Of a stretch of DNA of 45,055 bases, positions 21,361 through 33,740 are shown piece after piece. This DNA comes from Azolla pinnata. Taxonomy: Eukaryota; Streptophyta; Polypodiopsida; Salviniales; Salviniaceae. The number at the start of each line of letters is the position of its first letter. Positions within the stretch are counted from its first letter, which is position 1. The position numbers and the translations under genes were made by a program. The notes under the pieces were generated by a model. That model ran no database searches, had not been told where the DNA came from, and saw only the letters and a program-made list of their open reading frames with translations. Location: contig JBBBWG010031053.1 in the NCBI GenBank assembly GCA_037176905.1, positions 1 to 45,055 on the forward strand, in the 5' to 3' direction.

Positions 21361-24092
21361 AAGGTTAATTGCTTAAAAGATAACTAACTTTATAGAGTAA
21401 AACCTAAGGCCCTAGGTTATTTAACATTGAGATGCTCTCAGCTGCCAAGTCCAGGGTTGTGCTACGCCGTGAACATTGGAAGCGCTCCATGATGCATCTT
21501 CGTACCACAATAAATTTCAACATGTTTGATAATAGCAATGGAGCTTTCCAAAATCTATGCCGCATTTTTTTTTTTCGGTCGTGCGTAAGCGTAGCACTCA
21601 TTGGAGACGAATCTTAGAGATTCCCCTCATGTGAACAAGTGGAGGTTTTATGGGGGGGATAATTGACCGCACACATCATCGCAGTCGACGTCAGTGCCAA
21701 GATTATTCTAACAACCACGTTTCTCGATCGACATTGCAAACGATGTAAGCTCGATGTTTTGGGATGACAATTCTGCATGTCGGCAGATTTTCGACCGTTA
21801 CAAGATTGTCGTCGCAAGTTTCGCCGAGGATGGGCGGCGCCGAAGAAGGTGATGCGCATCATGCATTCGAGATACTCGGTAAAATCCAAGGCATGGAGCA
21901 CAACACGCAGTTGGATCCGAGTTTGGGGGATATAGGCATGAAGATGAAGCAGAAGATGAAGACGACGAAGAAGAAGAAGAAGAAGATGATGATGATGATG
22001 ACCATGAGAAACAATAGTGCGACCGAATATAAAGTACGTGCCTGAATCGGAATTGATTATTCGGAAAGTAAGATCGTTAGTGCTTCATAAAAGTTACGCC
22101 TCCTCGGTGCCTTTTCTAAAACTCTAGAGAGAAAAAAAAACACACGGTATCGAGTTCCTTCATGTTACAGACTCAAAGAAGAAGAGAAGCGGAGGAAGCG
22201 AATCGAACGGATTTTCGCTCGCGCATGTGGGAGTGTGCTACAGCATGCGGATGGCGGCTTTCGCCAAAAGCAAGAGAGCGGATCATCGTGCGCGTAACTG
22301 GAGTCATGCACGTAACCGAGGGGGGCTCGAACAGTAACCGCACCCATCCTATGCGCACCGATGATTCTGCGGTGTGAAACCGGGCGGTGTTGGGCATCGG
22401 CTTCGTTCGTTCGTTCGTTCGTTCGTTCGTTCGTTCGCTTGTTCGAGAGAGATGCTCGGCGGAATGTTTGACTTGCATGTTGGCGATTCAAGCACTGATG
22501 TGCCGCACTAAAACCGTGGAATCGGGTGCAAGCAAGTAAAAAAAAAAAGCATCGGCCGAATCGGTTCTGTCGCTCGGTGTTTTGTTTCTTCGCACATGTT
22601 TTGTTAACATACTTTTCTTCTTCTTTCCAAAACAGTATCCTACCATTAGTTAAACACATTTTGCTGATATACTTACGTGCTCCCCACCAGAAACAAAAAA
22701 CAACTGAAGGAGAGGAGAGAGGAGTTCTGTTCCCGATTGAACCCTGAGAGCTTCTATTCTCTCCGCTAATGGGCCGGGGGTCTGCTCGGAGCAGCAAAGG
22801 GAAAGCAAGAGCCACTCTGCTTTTAATGGATCGAGGGGTGAGCTCGCAGATGCGAAGATCCCCCATGTACATATGCATACATACATACATACATAATGCG
22901 TTAGAACCAGATGCGTTGGGATGGGACGCCGAGATCTTGTTGGATCTAGTGGATCTTGCCATCTTTTTCCCATTACTCGATGAAAACTAAGGCCAAGGGC
23001 ATATATACATATAAGCCCTAAACCCTAAACCCTAAAACCTGAACCCTGAAATCTTGAACCCTGAGCAAAAAAAGCGTGTCGGGCAAAGGCATGGGTTCCG
23101 TAGCATCTATCTATCTATCTATCTGTCTGTCTGTCTTTCAATGTACTCTGCCTAGCAACGAGAGGTATAGAGAATGCGGAAGGAATATTTTCTCGTTGCA
23201 GGCGAGTGGAACGGAAGCATTATTGCTATTGTTGTTGTTGTTGCTGTTGTTATTATTATTTGTGTGCGGATAGATGTCGATCATGCGTCGGGATCAGGGA
23301 CGCATCGAGGAATGTTTTCTTTTTGCAGGGCAGGTGTGTACCTGCTTGAATGCATGCATGCATGCATGTGTGCATGGATGCATGCATGCATGTGCATATA
23401 TATATGGCTCACGCATCGCTTGTGACACCCCATATTTTGCTTGCCCCACATCATCGCGCATGGCATGCATGACATGGATGCAGGAGGCATTCATGATTGT
23501 GTTCATGAAGCATAGTAAGCAGTAATGGCATCCACATGTTAGGTAGGTGTCTTCGATTCCGCACTTTGCCCATCGCATGTGCTTATGTGCATTCATAACG
23601 GGGCCGTGCCCAAAGAAGAACGAAGAAGAGCTTTTGCTCTCGCCACATCGCTACATTTGAAGTAGTTTTGATAGCAAGGTTTTTTTTGTATTGTCATGTT
23701 GTTTTAATACAAACACACATTTACAAAAAAAAAAGGAAAAGAACAAACACACACACACACACAAAAAAAACGAAAGAGCTTTCTCTTCATTATTATGGGC
23801 ACCTCCGCGGCGCATGCATAGATGCATCGCTAGCATGCATGCATGCTTGCAGAGCTGCATGTGGGCGCGATCAGAGCGAATGAATGGGCATTGCATGTGT
23901 GCGTGTGCGTGTGTGTGCGCGCCCATGAAATGATGCGTAATGGTACTGACGGGTTTTTCGGGCGCATCGTACGGCCGCAGAAGAGGAACAAATTGCCGGG
24001 TTTCAGGGGCAAAATCGCATGATGATGATGATGGTGATGATGGTGATGATGATGATGATGATGATGATGGTGATGCCCTTCCTTGCATTCCC
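21361..24092. other. Microsatellite-rich intergenic spacer
   Basis: No conserved gene. Contents include (GAA)/(GAT) runs at 21942-22005, (GTTC)n at 22402-22438, (CATA)n near 22880, telomere-like CCCTAAACCCTAAACCCTAA at about 23015, (CTAT)/(CTGT)n at 23106-23136, (GTT/ATT)n at 23220-23262, (ATGC)n at 23352-23396 and 23837-23848, (CA)n near 23750, and (GATGAT)n at 24020-24072. The open frames here are made by these repeats or match no family. Confidence 0.7.
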
Positions 24093-24440
24093 GTGTGTGT
24101 GAAAGCGGACATACACTCCGTTGGTCCGTCGATCGATCGATCGATCGATCGATCGATGCCTAATGTGCGAGAGCGAACACGTGATCAGACATCTGGTCAG
24201 CCGATTGCCGATCCACCGGGTGTGGACGCGGACATATGACCGATCGAATCGATCGGTCGATCCCAGAGTTGATCGATCGATCGATCCCCGTGTGTGTGTG
24301 TGTGTGACTCGGAGCCGATCGATCGATCGATCGATCATCACCTGCGCGAGCAGACACAGAGCTGGTCGTGCCGATCGATCCATCGATCGATGCCCCAGGT
24401 GTGAAAGCGGACATACGGTCGATCGATGATCGGGGCATCG
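24093..24440. repeat. Degenerate long-unit repeat with (CGAT)n blocks
   Basis: Four (CGAT)n blocks alternate with related GTGTGAAAGCGGACATAC (about 24099 and 24400), GTGTGGACGCGGACATATG (about 24218) and GCGAGAGCGAACACG / GCGCGAGCAGACACA segments. This is a compound minisatellite, not a simple microsatellite. The blocks are long self-complementary GATC palindromes. Confidence 0.75.
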
Positions 24441-24825
24441 AATCAATCGGGCCCGATTGGACCGAGAGAGCGGGGAATATACACAGACATGTTTGGAAGA
24501 ACAAATCATCGTGCCCTGTTTTTTTTAGATATTACATTAGATATATATATACATACACAGAAGCCTGTCTGAAGTACAGTTTTTGCCTGGGGAGAGGTGC
24601 GCTGGGTAGGGTTCGAACTCGGGATCAGGGAAGCTTTTGCAAAAACACAAGATGATCATAACAGTAATAACTACTACTATTATTGTTAGGCCAAAAAAAA
24701 CAGAACCAAGTCCTTATGTGATCAAATGTCCCCCCTTCTCCCTGAATATTCCCCCCTTGGAAACATCAAAGCAAAATTTAGCAGAAGAAAAAGGAAGAAG
24801 CATCAGGCTGCGCGTGCTGCTCATC

Positions 24826-24862
<37 letters not shown>

Positions 24863-25361
24863 GAATGTATGTATGTATGTGATGGGAATTAAAACCCGAG
24901 AAAAGATTCCAGATTTTTAAGTAACAAAATTCCCACAGATCTATCTATAGATCTATCTATCGATCTGTCTATACAAACCCTAAAAACCAGAACCCATGTA
25001 CGTATCTGTAGATTTGATTCCCTTAGATTATACATACTTAACACAAATTTGCGCTGCAGAATTCCCCAGCTCAGATGATTTCACAGCAATGCCAAATTCC
25101 CCCCCTCTTTTCTATACGTACCCTTTGATTCCGTTCTTGCTTCTCAACGAACAAGCAACACTATTTTCCGGGGCGAGAACTCAGTTAATTCCAGGCGGAG
25201 TTTGGCTTTCTTGTTGTTTTGATGGAATTGTTTTCTTGGTTCGGTCGGGCTTTTTCTCCTGTTCTGAGGAATTCTGCTGCTTTTTCCCAGTTTTATTCCC
25301 TCTGCCAACATTCCTGCTTTCTCGGCTTACAATCCCGACGAAAAACAAAAAATTAATAACA
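24441..25361. other. Spacer upstream of the LAX2-like gene
   Basis: AT-rich with (TA)n at 24829-24856, GTAT repeats to about 24880 and GATCTATC repeats near 24945. A tRNA T-arm-like GGGTTCGAACTCGGGATC at about 24609 has no convincing partner stem. No gene was recognised. Confidence 0.5.

Positions 25362-25394
<33 letters not shown>
25362..25394 (+). promoter_or_regulatory. (CT)n(TA)n element, likely core promoter of the LAX2-like gene
   Basis: A CT run followed by a TA run about 390 bp before the start codon. Y-patch/TATA combinations of this kind are common in plant core promoters. A (CTA)n run at 25730-25750 would lie in the leader. Confidence 0.35.
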
Positions 25395-25775
25395 GTTTTT
25401 TGGGTTAATTTCCATCGTCTTTCTTCCATTGATTCTTTCTTCTCAGATATATGTTTGTTTAATGATCTGCAGTTGCAGAATTCCATAAGCTTTTAGGCCT
25501 AATCACAGATCCAAGCGCCCAATTAAGGAATGCTGGATACCCTAATTTCCGCCCTAATCCTCACCTCCCCCCTCCCCCCAATATCCTCCTCCCACAGATC
25601 CATATGATCGCTCACTGATTCCACTGCCCTAAGTGCTTACCAATAATCCAGCAGCAGCTGCTGCTGAAATCTCCTTCCACGGATCCATATCATTATCGCG
25701 CATTGATTCGACTGCCCTTACCGCTTACTACTACTACTACTACTACTACTAATAATCCTGCAGCAGCAGCTGGCG

Positions 25776-28700
25776 ATGGCCGCGATGAGTACCGACGATG
25801 ATCCCGATCCTCCTCCTCCTCACGATCCTCGTCGCTGCACCGATCCTATCGGCGATCATCGCCACGATCATAATATTATCGACGATCATCGCCCCGATCA
25901 TAATATCATCGACGATCATCGCCCCGATCGTCATCGCCCCGATCAACAACATCGTCGCTCCTGCGCCGATCGCGACATTCAGTATCGCCGCTCGTGCGCC
26001 GCCGATCGCGGCGCAGCTCATAGGGCATGCATGAGCAGCTGCAGCAACTGCAGCAGCGGCAGTAGTAATAATAATAATAATAATAATCAGCAGGCAGCTG
26101 GCAGCTCCAACAATAATTGCTACGTGTCGGGCGACTCGGAGCTGACGGGGGAGCCGATCGTCGCCGGCTTCCGTCCTCAGCTGGGCGGCGGCGGCGCCAA
26201 TTATAACAGCGGCCACGACGATTATGTCGGCGATTACGGCGGCGGCGCCATTAATGCCGCCATTAATGCCGTCATTAATGCGGGTGGCGGCGACGATGAC
26301 GAGGACGCGGCCGCGGTGGTGTCATCCGGTGATTGGCTGGAGCTGAGGCTCGGCCGACACGTCAGCCCGCCGCCGCCGCCTTCTTCTTCTTCTTCCTACC
26401 GCTCTCAGAACAATATACACAGAGCCCTAATTCCTGATCCTTCTCTTCACCATCATCATCCTCCTCCTCCTCCTCCTCCTCCTCCTCTTCGCCGTAATGC
26501 TCACCATCTGCATCACCATCGCCATGATCGCCCTGATGATGATATTCGCCGCCTTCCTCATCCTCACCGTCATGATCAGGACGCCGACGCCCGCGACGAT
26601 GCGGATGCTGCTGCTAATCCGGATCCGAATCCGGATCCGAATCACAATCATCATACTCATGATCATCCCAATCGCAATCACCATCATCATCATCATCATC
26701 ATCATCAATATCGCCATAACGGATGCAGCGATCCTCAACATTCCGATGGGGAGATCAACGTGTCGTTACGCCTCGGGCTCCGGATCGAGCCTGCTGGATC
26801 AGGGAACGTCATTCGGCCGATCAGAAACAGAATTAGCAGCGGCAATCACAGTACTGATGACAAGCAGCTCGACAATAGTAACGACGCCGGCGATATTGTT
26901 TGGGATGGATCATCAGAGCAGCTGGGAGACGATGATCAGATCAAGCTGGCGGCGGATCAGGAAGCGGGCGCGGCTGGCGGAGGATCAAGCTGCAGGCCCG
27001 CCATGGCGGCGCGCCGCCGCCGCCGCCGCCAGGCCTCCCGCGCTCTCTGGTTCTCCCTGCAGCCCGCCGAATATTCCATCCCTCATCTGCAGTAAGCCCC
27101 GCCTGATCAGATCCATTCGGAAGCATTCTAGAAACAGATCATCACGCGAAACTAAGCTAGAATTAGCTACCGCTAATCATCACTCTTTCACTACCAATCT
27201 GGAGTTCTGCTGATTTTTACTGTTCTTGCAATATGGCGGCCGATTTTTTCTCTCCTCTGATTATCTACGTCCCCCTGAATTTCCAGAGAGATTATTTATA
27301 CCCAGCCAAATTTGTTTGAGCTCCCTCATTAATTAGCTCGCGATTGATCCGCTGATCATCACTCTAATTTCAGTAGCATGGAATTATTCTAATAATTATA
27401 TAGTAATTGCATGGCAGCTGATTTCGCTCTCTTTTAATTATCTACGTCCCATGAATTTCCGCAGATTATTACCAGCTAATTTGAGCTCCTCCGCTTATAA
27501 TTACCTCCTCTTTGAGACCTATTTTATCACTTAATTCAGCCGCATAATAAATTAGCATTGTTATAACCGGATCGATGATCAGTCAAGCGCCTGCAGCTGG
27601 CGGATTGAATTCAAATTACAGACAATTCATTATAATTACGGCCTGAATTTTGTCGGGACTGACTACTAATTCTGACGTCCAGCTGCAAAAATCGCGATCA
27701 TTCCTGAGGATTTACGATCCGCTCTTACCTTGAAATCGATTCTGGTTTGATCTCGGCTAATTATTTGATTAATCTACGTAGCGCGGATGATAGGCGTGGG
27801 GCTAGTAGCTTGTAATATTCCCAGGAAATTGATCCGTGGGAAAGTAGCTAGTAATCTCAGGCAATTGATCTGCATGCAGGGCATTGTATCTGCATGAAAT
27901 TTTAATCCCCTAAATCCTCAACCGCAGGAGCTTGATTGATCATTCATTCATTCATCACCAGCCCGTGGATCAAACTTGCTGCAATAATTACATTTGAATT
28001 GCTAATATTGCTATCAATCAGCATAATTAGTGAGAGCTATTGCTTATGTTATAATTAACGCATAATTAAGATTCTGTTAGCTACTAAATGGTAATCAATG
28101 TCGTTGTTAGCAAATCCTAATTAGGCTCATGATTTGTATGTCTTTCCGTTTCAGTGACCTGCTGCAGCAACGTGGGCCGCCTGCTGGGAAATCAAACATT
28201 AAGCAGCAGCGCCATAAGATCTACTTAAGGATCAGGTGATTAAAACTAGCTCTGATGATCTTGTACTTCTTGTCTTTCTAATTAACCAGTACAACCGATC
28301 CATGATGGGATTGAAAACCGAAGCAAAACTAAAGAGAAAAACACATCACTAGCTGCTGACTGATATTAACTTATTATAATTGCTATAAAATATATTACTC
28401 CTCCTCCCAAATCTTGATTCCTAATTTGATACCCATACATAATCAGCACAAAATATGGACAAAAGCTTTCGTCTTTACCCCAAAACAACATGGTATCAAA
28501 TTAAACATTCTTCTTCTTCTTCTTCTTCTTCTTCTTCTTCTTCTGATGATGATGATGATGATGATGACGACGGTGACGGCAACGNNNNNNNNNNNNNNNN
28601 NNNNNNNNNNNNNNNNNNNNNNNNNNNNNNNNNNNNNNNNNNNNNNNNNNNNNNNNNNNNNNNNNNNNNNNNNNNNNNNNNNNNTTCTTCTTCTTCTTCT

Positions 28701-31281
28701 TCTTCTTCTTCTTCTTCTTCTGATGATGATGATGATGATGATGACGACGGTGACGGCAACGATGACGGCGGTGTTCATTATCGACACCCGCCTATTGCAG
28801 AGATGATACCATGACAGTCTCCATCATCAAGCGTTACGTAGCTCACAAACTTGGCCTATCGAGCGAGGACGAGGTATGATCTCAATTAACATAATCATCA
28901 AATAATCTTTAGCAGTTACACTTGATCTACACAACGATACTCTGCACCAATGCTTTCGTACGCATCATCGTAGATTCATTCATGCACATGATACAGCTGC
29001 TAGACCTGATCACCAGCTCCGAATAATTATTCCCCACCGCGTCATGCCTATTATTAATTGCCACCTTTCTCCACGATACCGTTCTGATCATGCGTCAATC
29101 CATGCAAGCTGTCTCCTGCAATTCTCGGCCCCATATTCCTCTGGCTAGCGCTGCAATTCATTATGTAGGATTAAACATGACATGGAAAAATCAATCTAAC
29201 CCATTCTTATTATTTTGATAAATTAGGCATTAATGCATGATCACGGTTGCACAACAAGAAGCCATTAATGGTAGAAACATGTGAAAATTCACCTCCTTTA
29301 ATCTATTCACATCTCATGGAACAATTGTACATATTCTCATTGCCGAAAAATTGATTCATCGTGTTGGTATAAATGTAGGTTACAATCAAGGAAAATATAC
29401 ACTTCACAATTCCTATTGAATGTATTATGTATGCTGGAGTGATGAATTCACCTTATCCTATTTTGTAGGCCTTATAATTCATAGATAATATTTGGCCGTA
29501 GCTTAAGAATTCCATAAGCAGTTTAGTGGCCCAATACAATAGCCTAATATATTTTGATCAGAGAATGTAATCATGTGAATCTGCTAAACTTCTTTGACTA
29601 TAATTTCATTTTGGAATGTGGTCCGACGATTAACCCTTGCAAAACATACTCGTATTTGGAGTTCCTGCAAATTGCCCATATTAATAAAGAAAATAAATAT
29701 CCGGCCACCTTATATATTGGCCCGGGCATGATTCACTTTTGAAAATCCTATACTTGTCAACAATATTATTTAGTATTCCATGAATTTTTAATGATATTTC
29801 GCATACAACTGAGCCCTAAGTAAATTTTCTGTTTGAACGAGAGAATAGTTATAACACTGATCATCAAATTAGGCACACTTCTTATAAGGGCCCATATTAT
29901 ATATACTTAGAACTAAAGCATGCCTCCGAGTTTCAATCTTCTGTTGAAATTTGTTAAACCGCATCAACTAATCCTATTTAATCTGACCGTTAGTGATAAA
30001 GTTCTACTTATAAGCAGCCATTTTCAAAGCTTTAGATCAATATGTCTGAGTATATATTGTCATCCAAGCTTAATTGTGTGCTAAGAAAAAGAAATTTGTT
30101 TTGTCTACCGTACTTACGAAGGATAATCTCCTCGTTTGTATAATTCTAATGGATGCAGCTAGAGCAACCTGTTCAAAGGCATATATCTTTTAAAACCCAC
30201 AATATTTTACAACATAATTTTCCTTGAGTGGATTGGATCAGTGTGCCATTGTTTTCTACAAATTAAGCCAATAAACTGATCTAATTTTTCTTAAATACAT
30301 GAGTTCTGTAATATGATTTATGCTTACCTTATTTTTCAAACACATTATTTGACTTCATTAAGGATATAGTATTTCTCAAATGCCAATACTTATATGTGTG
30401 AATAGTCCTTCGAATGCAATCATCCCCCCTAAAGTAATGGCTTATAGCTTGGACCAATTCGAGATTTGAATTATTTGTTGTTTCATTACATGTGTTCTTC
30501 GTGTATATACATAAATATAGATTTCTGTACTTTGGTTAGGCGCAGTAAAAATCTCAGAAGGTCCTCTATGCTATAATTTTAAGTATTATGCTACGACTCA
30601 TTTTTCTTGCCCCTAGTGTTTGGTTTACATGGGAATTATAATCTAAATCAATATTTGACTATATATTATCTTGCATAAACCCCCAAATTACTATCTTAAT
30701 TTGGATGATATTGATGTATCCTAGAGTGGGTTTTAATGATTATAACTATCTAAAACGGTTTTAAGCAATTAATGATATTCAAGAAAGTTATAAAAAGAAT
30801 CATTAAAAATAATTATGAGTTTAAGGCTGTGTACTTAAAACTAATGAACTAAAATTCACAACAATATGCAATTAAATACCCATGGTTAGAACTCATGGAG
30901 TGATGAATTCACCTTAAGGATTGCTAGATGATAGGAACAAAGATATATACTTATATAGAGAGAGAATCTATATGACTAAATGACCACAAGTTTTAAATGA
31001 TTTCAAGGGTTTTATTTTCGCAATTGATTGATTCATGGCTTTTTCCATTATTTTTGTAGGTTCTAATAAAGTGTCGTGGAAACATCTTAACCCCAAGCTT
31101 GACGATCCAACATGTTCGAGACCATATTTGGGTAAACGAAGAAGTCATGGTTAATACTAGGAAAGAAAGCATGGGTTACAAGTCTAGCCAAGATGATATG
31201 GCAAGACCTAAAGACAATGTAATTATGACACTTCTATATGAAATTTGTGTACACACACTCACACTCAATCTTTTAAAATAA
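25776..31281 (+). CDS. LAX PANICLE 2-like protein with C-terminal RAWUL-like domain, four exons
   Basis: Exons 25776-27091, 28155-28235, 28801-28873 and 31060-31281; all GT-AG and in frame, 563 residues. The long first exon encodes a low-complexity region rich in His, Asp, Pro, Asn and Arg, with WLELRLG and VSLRLGLR motifs, and ends with RALWFSLQPAEYSIPHL. The C-terminus across exons 2-4 reads HKIYLRIRDD, MTVSIIKRYVAHKLGLSSED, VLIKCRGNILTPSLTIQHV and RDHIW, matching the ubiquitin-like RAWUL-type fold of LAX2 and DRIP proteins. Rice LAX2 is a nuclear protein controlling axillary meristems; that role here is inference. The start codon is the first ATG of the frame, with a second ATG three codons later. 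Asn, His and Pro runs come from microsatellites, so the N-terminus should be length-variable. Confidence 0.8.
25850..25945 (+). repeat. In-frame 30-bp coding repeat in LAX2-like exon 1
   Basis: ATCGACGATCATCGCCCCGA-type units repeat about three times and encode DDHRPDHNII-like peptides. The other frames give purely hydrophobic Ile/Ala shadow translations. Confidence 0.85.
28508..28761. repeat. Identical 77-bp sequences on both sides of an assembly gap
   Basis: 28508-28584 and 28685-28761 are identical: twelve TTC, seven GAT, then GACGACGGTGACGGCAACG. They flank exactly 100 N in intron 2 of the LAX2-like gene. Confidence 0.97.
28585..28684. other. Assembly gap (100 N)
   Basis: Exactly 100 N between two identical 77-bp ends. 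Probably an unmerged contig overlap, not missing sequence. Confidence 0.99.
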
Positions 31282-32098
31282 TAAAAAGCTTATTAAGATA
31301 CAAATAGATGTCAAACAAATATCTAGATATACATGTATTTTGTGTGTATGTGTAATAAATATCCATGTACATAACAAAGATAAAAATTAAGCATAATTAA
31401 TTCCACACTATCAATTGTCCTTGTGATTTATTTACATTTTATATAACATTTGTTGTGATGCAATCCTAATTATTTAATGTTGTCATTTGAGGACTAGTTA
31501 ATAAAGTTATTAAAATTATTATTTTTTTTAACTTATACAAATTTATTTCATTTGATATAATTTCTATGGGCCATAATATTTGAAGTCTTTTTATTATGAG
31601 TGTCTTTTTCTGTTCATTGTTACACAACTATAGTAACATAACTAATAAAACCTTACTTTGATTATAAGGGTTAGTAACACCTAGTTCTCTCTAGTCTTAG
31701 TTAGTCAAGTCTCTTTGATGAGGTCTAAGTATTTCCTGCCAACTATCACTAAAAGGTATATTAGGATAACTTTACACATTACAATAATTTTAATATTTAA
31801 TTTGTAGATTTCCAAACTTGATGCATTGTTTGATGTGATGTGAATTTAGACGTGTATTTAACACATACATGCCATTTTTTGACGCCAACTAGATATTTGC
31901 ACATATATCGCGACCTAGAATGCGACGAATCTAGATTGTGATAAGAACGTGATTAGAATACGTCAAATTTGACTTGAGCTTACCAAAACTTTTGATCTTT
32001 GTTTACCGCAATGTAAATGCAAAATTATCGCAATTACATTTTTTCCCGACTTGAAATTAGTCGCATTGTTGATAAGACCCCACTACATAGATGCAACC

Positions 32099-32195
32099 TT
32101 ACGAATACTTGTGTTATAACTAAGATTTAAACTCGTGACATTGTTTGATATAATTAAATGCTCTAGCCAATTTGGCAAATGTACAATCATATAAT
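32099..32195 (-). mobile_element. tRNA-derived SINE-like remnant
   Basis: On the minus strand TTGCCAAATTGGCTAGAGCA (D-arm/box A-like, about 32160-32179) is followed about 30 nt later by GTCACGAGTTTAAATCTTAG (T-arm/box B-like, about 32118-32137). Order and spacing match a degenerate pol III promoter. No intact tRNA stems. Confidence 0.45.
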
Positions 32196-32764
32196 ATAAA
32201 TAAAAGTATATCTAGTGGATAATTTTTTATTACGAATAACTTTCAGTTAGAAATTGCTTCATAAAAAGACATTTTTGCATAAGGTTCTCCATATACAGAT
32301 GAATATGCATGTATGTATGCATATATAGGGGAATATGTGTATATATATCAATCAGAAAAGTATAAGAGATTGAGAGATCGAAGAAAGATGTGAAAGAGCT
32401 GATCAATAAGAGAGGAGAACAAATTAATAAGAGAAGAATGAGTTTATTATAATAGAATGAGTATAGAGAAGGGTTAAATACATCAAACTCACTAATCAAA
32501 GTATACAATTTTGGACAAAAAAGAAGAGTTAGATACAATGTAAGCTTGAGAGCTGAAGACGATTGTTGATTCAAATTGATTTAATATGTTATATATATAT
32601 ATATCTTTTTATAGGGTCTTACAGAGTAATCTAAAGATTTTTGGAAATGTTTTTAGAATGTTGTAGACTAGGATGTTCTAGAATTCAAAAGTTTGCTTTG
32701 ATGTAATAATCATTATGTTAAAAAAAGTAGTTTTTATTATGTTGTGTGATGATATATTATTTCA

Positions 32765-32830
32765 ATAGTTAGGCTTAGATAATTATTATGAGGTCTTGGG
32801 TTCAAATTTAAGTAAAGTATCATGTTCACG
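32765..32830 (+). mobile_element. Second tRNA-like SINE remnant
   Basis: AGTTAGGCTTAGATAATTAT followed by GAGGTCTTGGGTTCAAATTT, a box B-like element with a weak box A upstream, on the plus strand. Weaker than the neighbour at 32099-32195. Confidence 0.3.
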
Positions 32831-33461
32831 TATTAAAAAATTACAACATATTTATATATATATGAATGAATATACATTTGTGTGTGTATATATATATATT
32901 GACGAATACATAACATGTATGTATACATATACTATATGTATTATGTGTGTGCATATATAAATGAATAAGCATACATATATCATATTCATATATACATACA
33001 TACGTACATATATCCATGCATATATAGTTGAATGAACGTTCATACATATACATGTATAAATAAATACGCATACAATGCATGAATATACATATACAAATGT
33101 ATATGCATGCATGCTTGCATATACAAATGAATGAGCATTGGAGCATTAGCTTTTATGCATGTGTGTGGATCGACTCTTGAGATTGTCTATCATCCCATCT
33201 CATATTACAAGTGTCCAAACTCAAAAGAAGTCGGGTGCAGTTTTCCACGGCGTGGATGTGACAGTGCCGCCAAAAGCCTTCCTTTTATGCCATCTCGCCC
33301 TAGAAGAAAGAGAAAAGAAAGAAAGAAAGAAATATATATTAACGTTTGCTGAGGCCAATATATGACCCATGAGACATTCCATAGCATGCGAGCCCGACAT
33401 CTTCTTTCCCGTTCAGGTAAGTGCCAAGCGCAATTGCAAGGATGATCGTGTTCTGATTTCA

Positions 33462-33493
33462 AACCCTAAACCCTATATATATATATATATATA
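33462..33493 (+). promoter_or_regulatory. Two telo-boxes and (TA)n upstream of the P450 gene
   Basis: AAACCCTAAACCCTATATAT: two AAACCCTA motifs joined to a TA run. A second TATA candidate, TATATAT at 33742-33748, is closer to the start codon and better placed relative to the W-box cluster. Confidence 0.4.
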
Positions 33494-33520
33494 GCATGAT
33501 GCGGAGTTAGGCGGAACCGA

Positions 33521-33740
33521 CACGGATCGAGCGATTCGCTCCGAAGCAGAAGCCTTACTAACCAAAAGTCTGATCGACCATGTTGACTTCGATTTCCCAA
33601 GACCAAAATCAAAATGAAGAAGATATACAACACGGATCGAGCGATTCGCTCCGGAGCAGAAGTCTCATTGACCAAAAGTCTGATTGACCCTCTTGACTTC
33701 CATTGACCAAGACCAAGAACAAATGAAAGAAGATGTATAG
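33521..33740 (+). repeat. 110-bp tandem duplication in the P450 promoter
   Basis: Copies begin at CACGGATCGAGCGATTCGCT (33521) and again at 33631. Both include ACCAAAAGTCTGAT and GAAGAAGAT-like segments. The second copy has more intact TTGAC motifs. Confidence 0.92.

Larger units (their letters stand above)
31282..33460. other. AT-rich spacer between the LAX2-like and P450 genes
   Basis: No conserved coding region. It includes the LAX2-like 3' untranslated region, two tRNA-derived SINE-like remnants (listed separately) and a TATA/CATA-rich stretch at about 32840-33130 that creates spurious Tyr/Ile/Cys-rich frames. Confidence 0.6.

Noticed and set aside
22165-22962. A 265-codon minus-strand open frame
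   Set aside because: No family resemblance, contains a (TTCG/GAAC)n repeat read as Thr-Asn-Glu-Arg, and overlaps other frames of the same low quality; looks like chance in repeat-rich DNA.
24600-24625. Possible tRNA T-arm GGGTTCGAACTCGGGATC
   Set aside because: Isolated box B-like match; no box A at a suitable distance.
25798-27213. Hydrophobic Ile/Ala/Met-rich frames overlapping LAX2-like exon 1
   Set aside because: They are shadows of CAT/ATC repeats in the real frame, which alone joins in phase to the RAWUL-like exons.
32841-33146. Tyr/Ile/Cys-rich frames in the TATA/CATA tract
   Set aside because: Low-complexity translation of ATAC/TATG repeats on both strands.
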